Source: Nocardia nova SH22a (GTDB lineage Bacteria; Actinomycetota; Actinomycetes; Mycobacteriales; Mycobacteriaceae). Taken from it: a stretch of DNA of 64,000 nt. The stretch is from the NCBI RefSeq assembly GCF_000523235.1, contig NZ_CP006850.1, positions 3,906,001 to 3,970,000 of the forward strand, given 5' to 3'. The first letter of the stretch is position 1; the number at the start of each line of letters is the position of its first letter. The notes under the pieces were generated by a model. That model ran no database searches. It had not been told where the DNA came from and saw only the letters and a program-made list of their open reading frames with translations. The position numbers and the translations under genes were made by a program. Positions 53,419 through 62,078 of this stretch are shown one piece after another.

Positions 53419-54609
53419 ATGGCACAAGAACTTCTGGAATCGAACGGACCGGTCGCCGCGCACGCGGCGGTGGCCGACGCCGCGCCGGAGTTGCGCGGGC
53501 TGGCAGATCCCGTCGACAAGGGGGAGTGCGCACCCCAGCGGGTCTACGACGTCCTGCGCGCCTCCGGACTGTCCGCCGCGCTGTTGCCCGCCGAACGGGG
53601 CGGGATGGGGCTCGACTTCGCCGAATACACCTCCGTGCTGTGTGCCTTGGGAAAGGAAAATGGTTCCGCCGCACTGGGATTCAATATGCACAACGTCGCG
53701 CTCGGATCATTGTTCGAGGCCGATCCCGACGATCTCGGCGAACCCGGTCTGGCCTTCCGCGAGTGGGTCATCGGCGAAGTGCTCGACCGCGGCGCCCTGT
53801 TCGCTTCGGCGGTATCCGAACCCGCGACCGGCGCGAAACTTCAAGGCATCGCCACCGTCTACCGCCGCGTCGGTGACCGCGTCGTGCTCGACGGGCACAA
53901 ATCCTTCGTCTCGCTGGCCGGGGTCGCCGACTACTACGTCGTATCGGCGAGACCCGCCGACGGCGACGACTTCGAGGTGTCGCACTTCGTCGTCGCCGCG
54001 TCGGATCCGGGCGTGAGCTTCTCCGAGCAATGGAACGGCATCGCCCTGCGCGGCACATCGACCGCCCAGCTGACGATGCTCGAAACCGAGATTCCGAGTG
54101 ATCGCCTGTTCCTCGGCGTCGAAGGAATGTCGCTGTTCAAGACCATTCGCGAACCGCATTGGATGGCGGCCGGATACCTCGGCGCCTACCTCGGGCTCGC
54201 CACCGCGATCGTCGAGATCACCGGCGCGCACATCGGTGCGGACCGGGCGCGGCGCACGGACTCCGCGGCGATCCAGCAACTCGGCGCGATGGTCGTCTCG
54301 CTCGAGGCGACGCGCGCGCTCGTGCGCAGCGCCGCGGAAGCGGTGGTGGCCCGGCGTTCGGACACATCCACGAACACGCTCGTGTATTCGGCGAAACACC
54401 ATCTCGGACAGACCGCGCAGAACTTGGCGGCCACCGCGGTGCGTCTGATCGGATCGGCGGCGATGGCGGCCGACAAGCCCATGCAGCGACTGGTCCGTGA
54501 GGTGCAGTTCTGCTCGATCATGCCCGCCAAACCCCATCACTGCCTGGACTATGTGGGTAAGGCCTCGCTCGGCGAGAACATGCTCGACGTCCGGAATCAG
54601 AATTGGTGA
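53419..54609 (+). CDS. Acyl-CoA dehydrogenase-like flavoprotein 2
   Basis: About 396 residues from the ATG at 53419; a TTG at 53407 would overlap the preceding gene. ACAD blocks: ALCALGKENGSAALGF, SAVSEPATGAKLQG (SEPxxG flavin motif), the final SIMPAKPHHCLDYVGKASLGENML. The substrate pocket region differs markedly from the first copy, so the two are paralogues with separate roles or a heteromeric enzyme. Both are immediately after the carrier protein, and both are followed by the hydrolase gene in one transcript. Confidence 0.88.
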   Translation: MAQELLESNGPVAAHAAVADAAPELRGLADPVDKGECAPQRVYDVLRASGLSAALLPAERGGMGLDFAEYTSVLCALGKENGSAALGFNMHNVALGSLFEADPDDLGEPGLAFREWVIGEVLDRGALFASAVSEPATGAKLQGIATVYRRVGDRVVLDGHKSFVSLAGVADYYVVSARPADGDDFEVSHFVVAASDPGVSFSEQWNGIALRGTSTAQLTMLETEIPSDRLFLGVEGMSLFKTIREPHWMAAGYLGAYLGLATAIVEITGAHIGADRARRTDSAAIQQLGAMVVSLEATRALVRSAAEAVVARRSDTSTNTLVYSAKHHLGQTAQNLAATAVRLIGSAAMAADKPMQRLVREVQFCSIMPAKPHHCLDYVGKASLGENMLDVRNQNW

Positions 54610-55388
54610 CGATGGCGCTACTGGACCATCCCGGCGGAGCGATCGAATACGTCGCCTACCCCGGACGAGAAGACGGACCGACCGCGGTGCTCCTGCACGA
54701 AGGTCTCGGTTCGGTCGGCCAATGGGGACGCTTTCCGCAATCCTTCGCCGGCCGCACCGGACTGCCGACTGTGGTTTACTCCCGGCACGGATACGGAGGT
54801 TCCGGTGGTTGCGGGCCGGACGGTCCGCGATATCTGCACAGACAAGCGCGGGAGGTGTTGCCGTGGGTGCTGAACAGGCTCGGCATCGGCGCCCCGCCGG
54901 TGCTGGTCGGCCACAGCGACGGAGCGAGTATCGCGACCGTGTACGGGGCCGAATTTCCGGTGCACACCCTCGTGCTCATCGCACCGCACATCGTCGTGGA
55001 GGAGATCACGATCGGTGGCATTCGGCAGACGGCGAGCACCTTCGCTGTCGCGACACAGCCGGCGCTGCGGCTGCACCACGACTCGCCGCGCGCGCTGTTC
55101 GATCGATGGTCGGGCGTCTGGTTGTCGGAGGAATTCCGGGCAGAATTCGACCTCACCGGCTGCCTGCCGACAATCGCGGCGCCCCAGTTGGTGATCCAAG
55201 GCGAATACGACAACTACGGAAGCCGTCGCCAGCTCGAGTTGATCGCCGAGCACACCAGCGGCCCGACCTCCATTTCGCTGCTACCCGGCACCGGCCATCA
55301 TCCCCACCTCGATGAGACAGACAAGGTACTCGACCTGATATGCGCAACCCTGAAATCGGCTGGGCGCGTGCGGGAATCGCACGGCTGA
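54606..55388 (+). CDS. Alpha/beta-hydrolase in the metallophore operon
   Basis: 260 residues, GTG at 54606 overlapping the dehydrogenase stop (ATG at 54612 also possible). Nucleophile elbow GHSDGAS, oxyanion region HEGLG, acid/histidine region ending LLPGTGHHPHL. The family is general: it could release mis-primed carrier proteins like a type-II TE, hydrolyse an acyl intermediate, or cleave the imported siderophore. It is co-transcribed with the dehydrogenases and overlaps the next gene by 49 bases. Confidence 0.85.
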   Translation: MTMALLDHPGGAIEYVAYPGREDGPTAVLLHEGLGSVGQWGRFPQSFAGRTGLPTVVYSRHGYGGSGGCGPDGPRYLHRQAREVLPWVLNRLGIGAPPVLVGHSDGASIATVYGAEFPVHTLVLIAPHIVVEEITIGGIRQTASTFAVATQPALRLHHDSPRALFDRWSGVWLSEEFRAEFDLTGCLPTIAAPQLVIQGEYDNYGSRRQLELIAEHTSGPTSISLLPGTGHHPHLDETDKVLDLICATLKSAGRVRESHG

Positions 55389-57172
55389 GGCGAATCGACG
55401 CCGTTCCTCGGGTCGACAGAACCGCGCTGCGCCACCACACCGCGCCCGCGGCGGCACTGTTGCGGGCCGCGACGATCATCCAGATCGTGTCGTCCGTGCT
55501 GACCGTGGCCACGCTGGGCGGCATCTGGCTCATCGCCCGGGCCGCCTACGACGCTTATCTCGACACCTCCTTCGACGCGCGGTCGCGCATCATCACCGGA
55601 ACGGTCGTCGTCGGCGTCGCCGTGGTTGCCGGATTCCTCGCCACCTCACTGGCCTACTACCTGACCCACCTCGCGGACCTGCGCGTCCGCAAGAACATTC
55701 GAGGTCTTGCCGCCGAGCACATCTCACGGTTGCCACTGGGCTGGTTCACCTCGGACGCCTCCAAGAAATCGCTGTCGGTCCTCGGCAACGACGTGGAAAC
55801 CCTGCACAGCGCGGTCGCGCACGGGCGAATGGAATTGATCCAAGCCTCGGTCGCCCCGGTGGCGGTGTGGCTGTGGTTGCTGGTGATCGACTGGCGGCTC
55901 GCGATCGTGACAGCGATCCCCACCGCCATCTATTACGTTCTCCAGCAAGGCATCTACAAGAGGGCCGCGCAATACCACTCCGAGCAGGGCCCGGCGATTG
56001 CGGAGTTGCAGGCCGCGGCGCACGAAGAACTCCGCGACGCCGTCACGCTCCGGCTCGGGTCGGCGCTGGACACCACCTCGTCACGACTACTGCGGGCCCA
56101 TTCCCGGTTGCACGGTGTGATCGTGGAATCCCACCGCGAGCAGGAATCACGCGGCACCCGCGTCGGTGCGCTCGTCGACCCGGTCCTGACGCTGCTCGTC
56201 GTGCTCGGCTTCGGTTGTCTTCTCGTGCGCACGGACTCCCTCGCGGCGCCCGACCTCGTCCCGTTCGTCGTTTCCGCGCCGCTGCTGGCCGCTGCCCCCG
56301 CGGCGATCACCCTCGCCCGGTGGGGCGTCGTCAGCGCGGCCAACGCGGCCACCGGTATCGAAGGATTCCTCGCCGAAGCGCCGCTGGCCATCTCCGCGGA
56401 TCCGCGAGTTCCGTCGGACAACACGGTCTCACTGGTGGACGTCACCTTCGCCTATGACGACGAAGCCGTCCTCGATCGGATTTCGCTCGATATTCCGCAG
56501 GGATCCTTCACCGCGGTGGTCGGTCCGTCCGGGGCGGGCAAGTCCACGATCGCCGCCTTGATCGCACGTCACCACGATGTCACCTCCGGATCGGTTCGGT
56601 TGGGCGGAGTGGATGTCCGCGATATCGACCCGGGCGAGCTGAACCGGCGAATCACGGTGCTGCCCCAGCGCGCCGTCCTGCTGCGCACCACCGTCGCCGA
56701 CAACATCCGGCTCGCCCGGCCGGACGCGACCATTGACGACGTGGTTGCCGCAGCCCGAATCGCCCACATCGACAAGCGCATTCGCGCATTGCCCGATGGC
56801 TACGACACGATCATCGGCGAGGACATCGCGCTGTCGTCGGGCGAACGCCAGCGCATCGCGCTGGCGCGTGCCGTCATCACCGACCCCGCCGTCCTCGTTC
56901 TGGACGAACCCACCGCCAGCGTCGACCCCGAGTCGGCGGCCGCCATCCACGAAGCGCTCGCCGTCGTGGCGAGCGATCGCACCGTGATCCACGTGGCCCA
57001 CGATCTGCGGACAGTGACCTCGGCCGATCAGATCGTCATGGTCGAATCCGGCCGCATCACCCAACTCGGCGACCACGCCGAACTCGCGGCGACCGCCGGC
57101 ACCTATCGGGCGATGTGGCAGGCGACGACGGAAAACGCGCGCACCACAACAAGTTCCGGAGTTCGAGGATGA
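55340..57172 (+). CDS. ABC half-transporter 1 (IrtA/YbtP-like)
   Basis: 610 residues: an exporter-fold membrane domain (about six helices over residues 30-315) followed by an ATPase. Walker A GPSGAGKST, signature LSSGERQRIALARA (Ser in place of the second conserved residue), Walker B LVLDEPTA. Unlike mycobacterial IrtA it has no N-terminal siderophore-interaction flavin domain. It pairs with the next gene. Exporter-fold pairs of this sort in IdeR regulons import ferric siderophores (IrtAB, YbtPQ); direction here is inferred. Confidence 0.9.
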   Translation: MRNPEIGWARAGIARLRRIDAVPRVDRTALRHHTAPAAALLRAATIIQIVSSVLTVATLGGIWLIARAAYDAYLDTSFDARSRIITGTVVVGVAVVAGFLATSLAYYLTHLADLRVRKNIRGLAAEHISRLPLGWFTSDASKKSLSVLGNDVETLHSAVAHGRMELIQASVAPVAVWLWLLVIDWRLAIVTAIPTAIYYVLQQGIYKRAAQYHSEQGPAIAELQAAAHEELRDAVTLRLGSALDTTSSRLLRAHSRLHGVIVESHREQESRGTRVGALVDPVLTLLVVLGFGCLLVRTDSLAAPDLVPFVVSAPLLAAAPAAITLARWGVVSAANAATGIEGFLAEAPLAISADPRVPSDNTVSLVDVTFAYDDEAVLDRISLDIPQGSFTAVVGPSGAGKSTIAALIARHHDVTSGSVRLGGVDVRDIDPGELNRRITVLPQRAVLLRTTVADNIRLARPDATIDDVVAAARIAHIDKRIRALPDGYDTIIGEDIALSSGERQRIALARAVITDPAVLVLDEPTASVDPESAAAIHEALAVVASDRTVIHVAHDLRTVTSADQIVMVESGRITQLGDHAELAATAGTYRAMWQATTENARTTTSSGVRG

Positions 57173-58875
57173 TCAACGACCTGCTGTCGGTACTCGACGA
57201 GAAGACGGTGGCCAACTACCGCGATCAGATCGTCCGAGCGGTCGTTTACGCCCTGCTCGAAGGGGTGACCGTCGGACTGACCCTGCCCACCTTGGCCGCG
57301 GTGCTGCGGGGCTCGCCCTCGGCGATCCGGTGGCTGCTCGCCCTCGCGATCGCCACCGCGATCACCTTGATCGTCAATGCCTGGGCGACGCGCAAGGCCA
57401 CGCGTGCGACCTTCGACGCGATGGCCGGTGTCCAGGAGCTGGAGATCGCGCACATCCGCGAGGTCCCACTCGACTGGTTCTCCCCCCGGCACAACGCCGA
57501 ACTCATCTCGTTGCTCTGGCCGGGCGCGATCAGCACCACCCGCAATGTGCTGCTCAATCTGGGCGCATTGGCACGTGGCGTGCTCACGCCCGCTGTCGTT
57601 CTGGTCTTCGCCGGGTTCACCAGCGCGTGGGCGGCGCTGATCATGCTCGTCGCCGCACCCCTCCTGTACGGGGTCTACCGGGTCACCACCCGCCGATTGG
57701 AGCAGGGCGAGCGCGCCGATCACGCCGCGAATGTCGAAGCGACCGCGCGCATCATCGAATACGCCGACTCCCAGCCGACGCTGCGAACCGCCCATCGCGA
57801 CACGGTCGGCAAGAAGCTGCTGATGGACGCGCTCGACGACCTCGACAGCACCTCCCGCGCCGGTGTCACCGCCGAGATCACCGCACGAGCGGCCTTCGGC
57901 ACCGCGGTCCAGCTGACGGTCGCGGTTCTCGTCGCCGTCATCGCTTCGCAACTCCTCGGCGGCTCCGCCGACCTGATCGTTCTGATCGCCTTGCTGACCA
58001 TGGCATTGCGATTCACCGAACCGATCGACACCGTCGCGTCGACAGCACGGATGCTGCGGGCATCGCGATCGACGATCCGTCGCACGGTCGAGTTCTTGAG
58101 CACCGCACCCCTTCCCGCACCCGCCGTCGCGAAGGCGTTGCCCGAACAGGAGGCACTCGGGGTTCGGCTGGACGCCGTCACTTTCCGGTACGCGGGCGCG
58201 GACGAGCCCGCGCTGCACAACATCTCACTCGACATCCCCGAGCGATCGACCGTGGCGATCGTCGGCGCCTCCGGCGCGGGCAAGAGCACTCTGCTTCGCC
58301 TGATCCTGCGATTCGCGGATCCGGCGGAAGGCTCGGTGCAGGTGGGCGGGATCGACGTCCGTGACGTGCCGTTCGAGCAGCTGTGCACTCGGGTGGGCAG
58401 CGTCCTGGCCGAAACAGTCCTGCTCGACCGTACGATCGCCGACAACGTCCGGCTCGCGAATCCATCCGCCAGCGACGCGGAACTCGCTGCGGCGGCGCGG
58501 CTTTCCGGTCTCGACGAGGTGATCCGGCGTCTTCCCGAGGGATGGGACACGGTGGTCGGCGCGCACGGCGCGCGGCTGTCGGGCGGCGAACAGCAGCGGG
58601 TGCACCTGACTCGCATCGCCGTGCAACAGCCGGCGGTCGTCATCCTCGACGAGGCCACCTCGGCGCTGGATCCGATCTCGGAATCCGTCGTGCAACGCTG
58701 GCTGGCCGAGATGTCCGGGCAACGAACCCTCATCATCGCCGCGCATCGGCTGCACACGATCATGTCCGCCGATCAGGTCATCGTCCTGAGCGAAGGCACC
58801 GTGGTGGAAGCCGGCAGCCCACAGGAACTCGCCGGGCTGGACGGTGTGTTCGCTCGCATGCTGAGTGCGCGATGA
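57169..58875 (+). CDS. ABC half-transporter 2 (IrtB/YbtQ-like)
   Basis: 568 residues from the ATG at 57169, in ATGA overlap with the partner gene. Membrane domain over residues 20-300, then ATPase with GASGAGKST, LSGGEQQRVHLTR and VVILDEATSALDP. It has canonical catalytic residues where the partner has a variant signature, suggesting an asymmetric heterodimer. The two-gene pair closes the rightward operon. Confidence 0.92.
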   Translation: MINDLLSVLDEKTVANYRDQIVRAVVYALLEGVTVGLTLPTLAAVLRGSPSAIRWLLALAIATAITLIVNAWATRKATRATFDAMAGVQELEIAHIREVPLDWFSPRHNAELISLLWPGAISTTRNVLLNLGALARGVLTPAVVLVFAGFTSAWAALIMLVAAPLLYGVYRVTTRRLEQGERADHAANVEATARIIEYADSQPTLRTAHRDTVGKKLLMDALDDLDSTSRAGVTAEITARAAFGTAVQLTVAVLVAVIASQLLGGSADLIVLIALLTMALRFTEPIDTVASTARMLRASRSTIRRTVEFLSTAPLPAPAVAKALPEQEALGVRLDAVTFRYAGADEPALHNISLDIPERSTVAIVGASGAGKSTLLRLILRFADPAEGSVQVGGIDVRDVPFEQLCTRVGSVLAETVLLDRTIADNVRLANPSASDAELAAAARLSGLDEVIRRLPEGWDTVVGAHGARLSGGEQQRVHLTRIAVQQPAVVILDEATSALDPISESVVQRWLAEMSGQRTLIIAAHRLHTIMSADQVIVLSEGTVVEAGSPQELAGLDGVFARMLSAR

Positions 58876-58977
58876 GATCGATAATCTGAAACACTCTCAG
58901 CCACTGGGAAGGGTTCTCTCAGGTATGCAGCCTATACTTTCTGGAAATGTCGGCGCAGCCCGCAACAGGAGGAGAAC

Positions 58978-60885
58978 GTGCATGGGCTACCCCCTTCCTC
59001 GACCCGAGACCCAGCTCTACGGTCCTGGCTGGAAGTTCTGCCCTGGCTGACCGAACACCGTGACGGCCCGCCGCTGCTCGGTGAGAGCGAACTCATGCCG
59101 AACGCGTGGATGTCGGCGGCCGCCGGTGCGACGTTGCGTCCGGACCGGCTGGACGAAATATCCCGTCGGCTCGCGGCGGTGTTCGTCGCGAATCACCAGG
59201 ACACCTTGTTTTCCGCGGCTTTTCCGCTCGCAACCACAGATCCGCGCGAACTGACACTGTCCGCGCGCGCCCGCACGGCACTCGCCGGTGCGGCCGGAAC
59301 CCTGGGCGAGTACACCGTGACAGCCCTGAACGCGGTGCGCGGGGTCGGTCCGGCGATCATCGACGAAGTCGTTTCCGCCCTGATCCGTGACAGCGCCATG
59401 GTCGCCGCCACCACTCCGGCGGCCGTCGCGGAATTCGACCGGATCATCTCGGCGCTCGATGATCGCGACCATCACCTGCTGACCGCTCGCATCCTCACCG
59501 ACGATCGCAAGACGCTGGCTGAATGCGGGGTGGAGTTGCGCGTCTCGCGGGAGCGCGTCAACCAGCTGGATATCCGCCTTCGTGATCGGATGCGCACGGC
59601 GTTCCAATCCTCGTCGCGACTGCGGAACGCGGCCGACGCACTGGCGCACGCCGCGAATCCGGTTGCCGCTCTTGATCGTCTGGTCATCGCCGACCCCGAT
59701 CTGGCCGCGACGCTGCCCGCGATCTCGGCGCCCGTCTGGTTCGCGCTGGCTCATCTGGACCACCGTGTGGATGTGGTCGACGGATGGGTGGTGAGCGAGA
59801 CGATGGCCGCGGCACGTAACCGGACGGCGGCGGTGCTGAGCCAGCACGCCACCGACGAAGGCGTGGTCCGGATCGCGGCTGTCGTGGGCGCACTGGCGAT
59901 CCCGGCACCGGAAGCGGCGGCTTGGCTGACCTACTGCGGGTATCGCGTGATCGGCGAACACGTTCTCACCCAGTCGGGTTCGTTGCCGGACAGTGTGGCG
60001 GCAATCCTCGCCCTGTCGGAAGAACCGTTGACTCTCAACGAGATCCATGCCGCGATCGTGCCGTCCCGTTCGTTGTCCAGCGTGCGTAACGCGATGGTTT
60101 CCGACGAACGGTTCGTCAAGGCGGATCGCACCCGGTGGGCGCTCGCGCGGTGGGGGACCGCACGCTACATCCCCATTCATCGTCAAATCGGCGAGATCCT
60201 CGACCGCAACGGCGGGCGGATCGCCATCGACGCTCTGGTCGACGAGGTGACCAGCGCCTTCGACGTGAAGGAATTCAGCGTACGGACCTATGCGGCGTCC
60301 GGAGCGTACGCGACGATCGACGGAATCGTCTCCCGGCGGGAGAAGGCGCACCGAGCGCGCAAGTCGCCCACGAAGACCCGGCACCTCTACCGGCAGGGCG
60401 GGGTGTTGCGCTGGCGGACCACTTTGGCGCCACCGCATCTCAAGGGGTCTGCCTTCAATCTGCCGTCGGCCCTGGCGAACTTGCTCGGAGCCGGGCCGGA
60501 CCGGTCGCTGGAACTGACGAGTCGGCTCGGGCCGCAATCGATCATCTGGGTGGCTGTCCAGGCTCGCTCGGGAACGATCAAGCGATTCATCGACGATCTC
60601 GGTCTACATGCCGGTGACGACGTCTTTCTCGAGTTCGTGCCCGACGATCACGCCCGGTACCAGTTCGACGTGATACCGGTGACCGCGTCATCGCAGTCCG
60701 ATCCGTTGCGCCGGGCGCTGGCCGCGACCGGCCACGACGCGGTCGCCGCGGTCGAGGAGCGAGAGTTGTTGGAGACTCTCGCCGAAGCGCTGTGGCTGCC
60801 GGGAACGGCGGACGAGGCGCAGATCGTCGAGACACTGCGGACCCGAGGGGAGGGGGAGGTGGCGGATCTCGTCACCGGCCGGTAG
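58978..60885 (+). CDS. Sigma-4/HARE-HTH-type DNA-binding protein
   Basis: 635 residues, GTG start behind AGGAGGA. Segments: a helix-hairpin-helix reminiscent of the RNA polymerase alpha C-terminal domain (LNAVRGVGPAIIDEVV, about 117-133); a sigma-70 region-4-like HTH (RKTLAECGVELRVSRERVNQ, 178-196); and a HARE-HTH-like winged segment (LALSEEPLTLNEIHAAI, NAMVSDERFVK) at about 340-390; then an unassigned C-terminal half with a beta-rich ending. No nuclease or ATPase motif is visible. It is probably a transcription-associated regulator. It stands 100 bases after the ABC genes and may be transcribed separately. Confidence 0.6.
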   Translation: MHGLPPSSTRDPALRSWLEVLPWLTEHRDGPPLLGESELMPNAWMSAAAGATLRPDRLDEISRRLAAVFVANHQDTLFSAAFPLATTDPRELTLSARARTALAGAAGTLGEYTVTALNAVRGVGPAIIDEVVSALIRDSAMVAATTPAAVAEFDRIISALDDRDHHLLTARILTDDRKTLAECGVELRVSRERVNQLDIRLRDRMRTAFQSSSRLRNAADALAHAANPVAALDRLVIADPDLAATLPAISAPVWFALAHLDHRVDVVDGWVVSETMAAARNRTAAVLSQHATDEGVVRIAAVVGALAIPAPEAAAWLTYCGYRVIGEHVLTQSGSLPDSVAAILALSEEPLTLNEIHAAIVPSRSLSSVRNAMVSDERFVKADRTRWALARWGTARYIPIHRQIGEILDRNGGRIAIDALVDEVTSAFDVKEFSVRTYAASGAYATIDGIVSRREKAHRARKSPTKTRHLYRQGGVLRWRTTLAPPHLKGSAFNLPSALANLLGAGPDRSLELTSRLGPQSIIWVAVQARSGTIKRFIDDLGLHAGDDVFLEFVPDDHARYQFDVIPVTASSQSDPLRRALAATGHDAVAAVEERELLETLAEALWLPGTADEAQIVETLRTRGEGEVADLVTGR

Positions 60886-60897
60886 CCGCCCGAGCGG

Positions 60898-61851
60898 TCA
60901 CCGGCATCTGGGTTGCCGAAAATCGCGCACCCGAGGGGGATTTCGGGGCACGATCCTGGATCGACACCCTCGCACGAGATCGGTACCGTCGTCGGAGTCG
61001 GTCGTCTGATCGACGGCGACGACATGATGCTGCGTCGCTTTCAGTAGCCGCACATATTGCAGGGCCCGTATTCCGGCGGATTGCAGCGTTGTCAACCGGT
61101 GGTCGGAGCACAGCAGAACCGACACCTCGTCGCCGCGCAGATGCTCGTCGACGCGGGCCGGACTCGCGCCACCGTAGCGGCGCAACGACAAACAGGCACC
61201 GGACATCAGTGTCGCCAGAATCGAGGTCATGAGGACAAGTGAGGTCACTGGTTCCGTCACTGCCACAACATCGTTCGATGTGGTGGCGAGATCGTCGCGC
61301 ATGCTCAGCACCGCCGCCATCAGTGCCGCGCTGCTCTTTTCGGCCCAGCCCGATCCGTCGGGCGAACAGAACGCGAAACCGCTGCCGCGTATCCGTGACC
61401 GCGTGGCCCGGAACCGCAGTCTCACGAGGGTGTAGTCACCGGCGATCGTGGTCATCGTGAGCCCGGTGGCATCGATCTCGTCCACCGCTTCCACGGCGAT
61501 GTGATCGTCTCCGAAATGACAGATCAGATAGTCGGCTCCGGCGTCGGCCAGCTTGTAGCGTGTTACCTCGGGGGTGTCCGAATTGTCGAGCAGCACCGCG
61601 ACGGCGCCGATCTGCTCCACCGCGAGAATCGCGGGCAGTGCCTCGTACCCGGCGCCGGCGTAGATCGCGATACGCGCGCCCGGTCGTATTCGCGCATCCG
61701 ATAGATCCGCCGCGAAGAACTGCACCGCTTCCCACAGCGAAGCGTAGTCGTGCAGGCATTCACCATCGCTGATCGCGGCGCGGTCGGCGAACGAGATGGC
61801 CGCGGACGCCATGGCGCTCGCGACTCGTATGTCCCTCAATAGACCGAACAC
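60898..61851 (-). CDS. Truncated, probably inactive adenylation-domain protein
   Basis: 317 residues, GTG start with AGGAATTG before it. It matches only the N-lobe of an ANL enzyme (ARIAIYAGAGYEALPAILAV, GAVAVLLDNSDTPE). The P-loop is SPDGSGWAEK rather than SGSTGxPKG, and motifs A5-A10, including the catalytic Lys, are absent; the last 40 residues look unrelated. It is about 60% of the normal length. It lies under its own iron box 47 bases upstream, so it is iron-controlled though apparently not catalytic. It could be a decaying gene or a non-catalytic partner protein. Confidence 0.75.
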   Translation of the reverse strand: MFGLLRDIRVASAMASAAISFADRAAISDGECLHDYASLWEAVQFFAADLSDARIRPGARIAIYAGAGYEALPAILAVEQIGAVAVLLDNSDTPEVTRYKLADAGADYLICHFGDDHIAVEAVDEIDATGLTMTTIAGDYTLVRLRFRATRSRIRGSGFAFCSPDGSGWAEKSSAALMAAVLSMRDDLATTSNDVVAVTEPVTSLVLMTSILATLMSGACLSLRRYGGASPARVDEHLRGDEVSVLLCSDHRLTTLQSAGIRALQYVRLLKATQHHVVAVDQTTDSDDGTDLVRGCRSRIVPRNPPRVRDFRQPRCR

Positions 61852-61880
61852 CCCAATTCCTGACTCGAGACATTATTACT

Positions 61881-61890
61881 ACCCTAGCAA
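61881..61890 (-). promoter_or_regulatory. Extended -10 of the truncated A-domain gene
   Basis: The minus-strand TTGCTAGGGT is identical to the element before fecB. It sits between the IdeR-like box and the start. Here it would give a leader of about 22 bases before the GTG, with an AGG SD-like site. Confidence 0.5.
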
Positions 61891-61897
61891 GAATGGT

Positions 61898-61916
61898 GAA
61901 GGTAAGCCTTACCTTC
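61898..61916. promoter_or_regulatory. IdeR/DtxR-like iron box before the truncated A gene
   Basis: GAAGGTAAGCCTTACCTTC matches 17 of 19 positions of the W/S-degenerate consensus and is itself almost perfectly symmetric. It lies 47-65 bases upstream of the GTG at 61851. Confidence 0.88.
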
Positions 61917-62078
61917 GTACAGTGTTATGTGAATCCTCACAGACTGCATAACCGTGCCTTGGGTGGGAAAGGGGAGCGGCGTCGCTCCCGTGAAGGCATG
62001 CGACACTTCATCTTCGGCGGTGCGCACGACCGAGCGGCGGAGATTGGAACAGCCCGCCGCTCGGTCCGAAGAGGCGGT

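Noticed and set aside
50376..54609. MbtM-MbtL-MbtN-like acylation cassette of a lipidic mycobactin
   Set aside because: The order (AMP enzyme, ACP, dehydrogenase) is the same, but the AMP enzyme has the amino-acid A-domain motifs and pocket, not those of a fatty-acyl-AMP ligase. The idea remains possible, so it is kept as an alternative only.
58876..58977. An iron box before the sigma4/HARE-like gene
   Set aside because: No 19-mer with both half sites could be found; the gene may be read from the ABC operon or an unrelated promoter.
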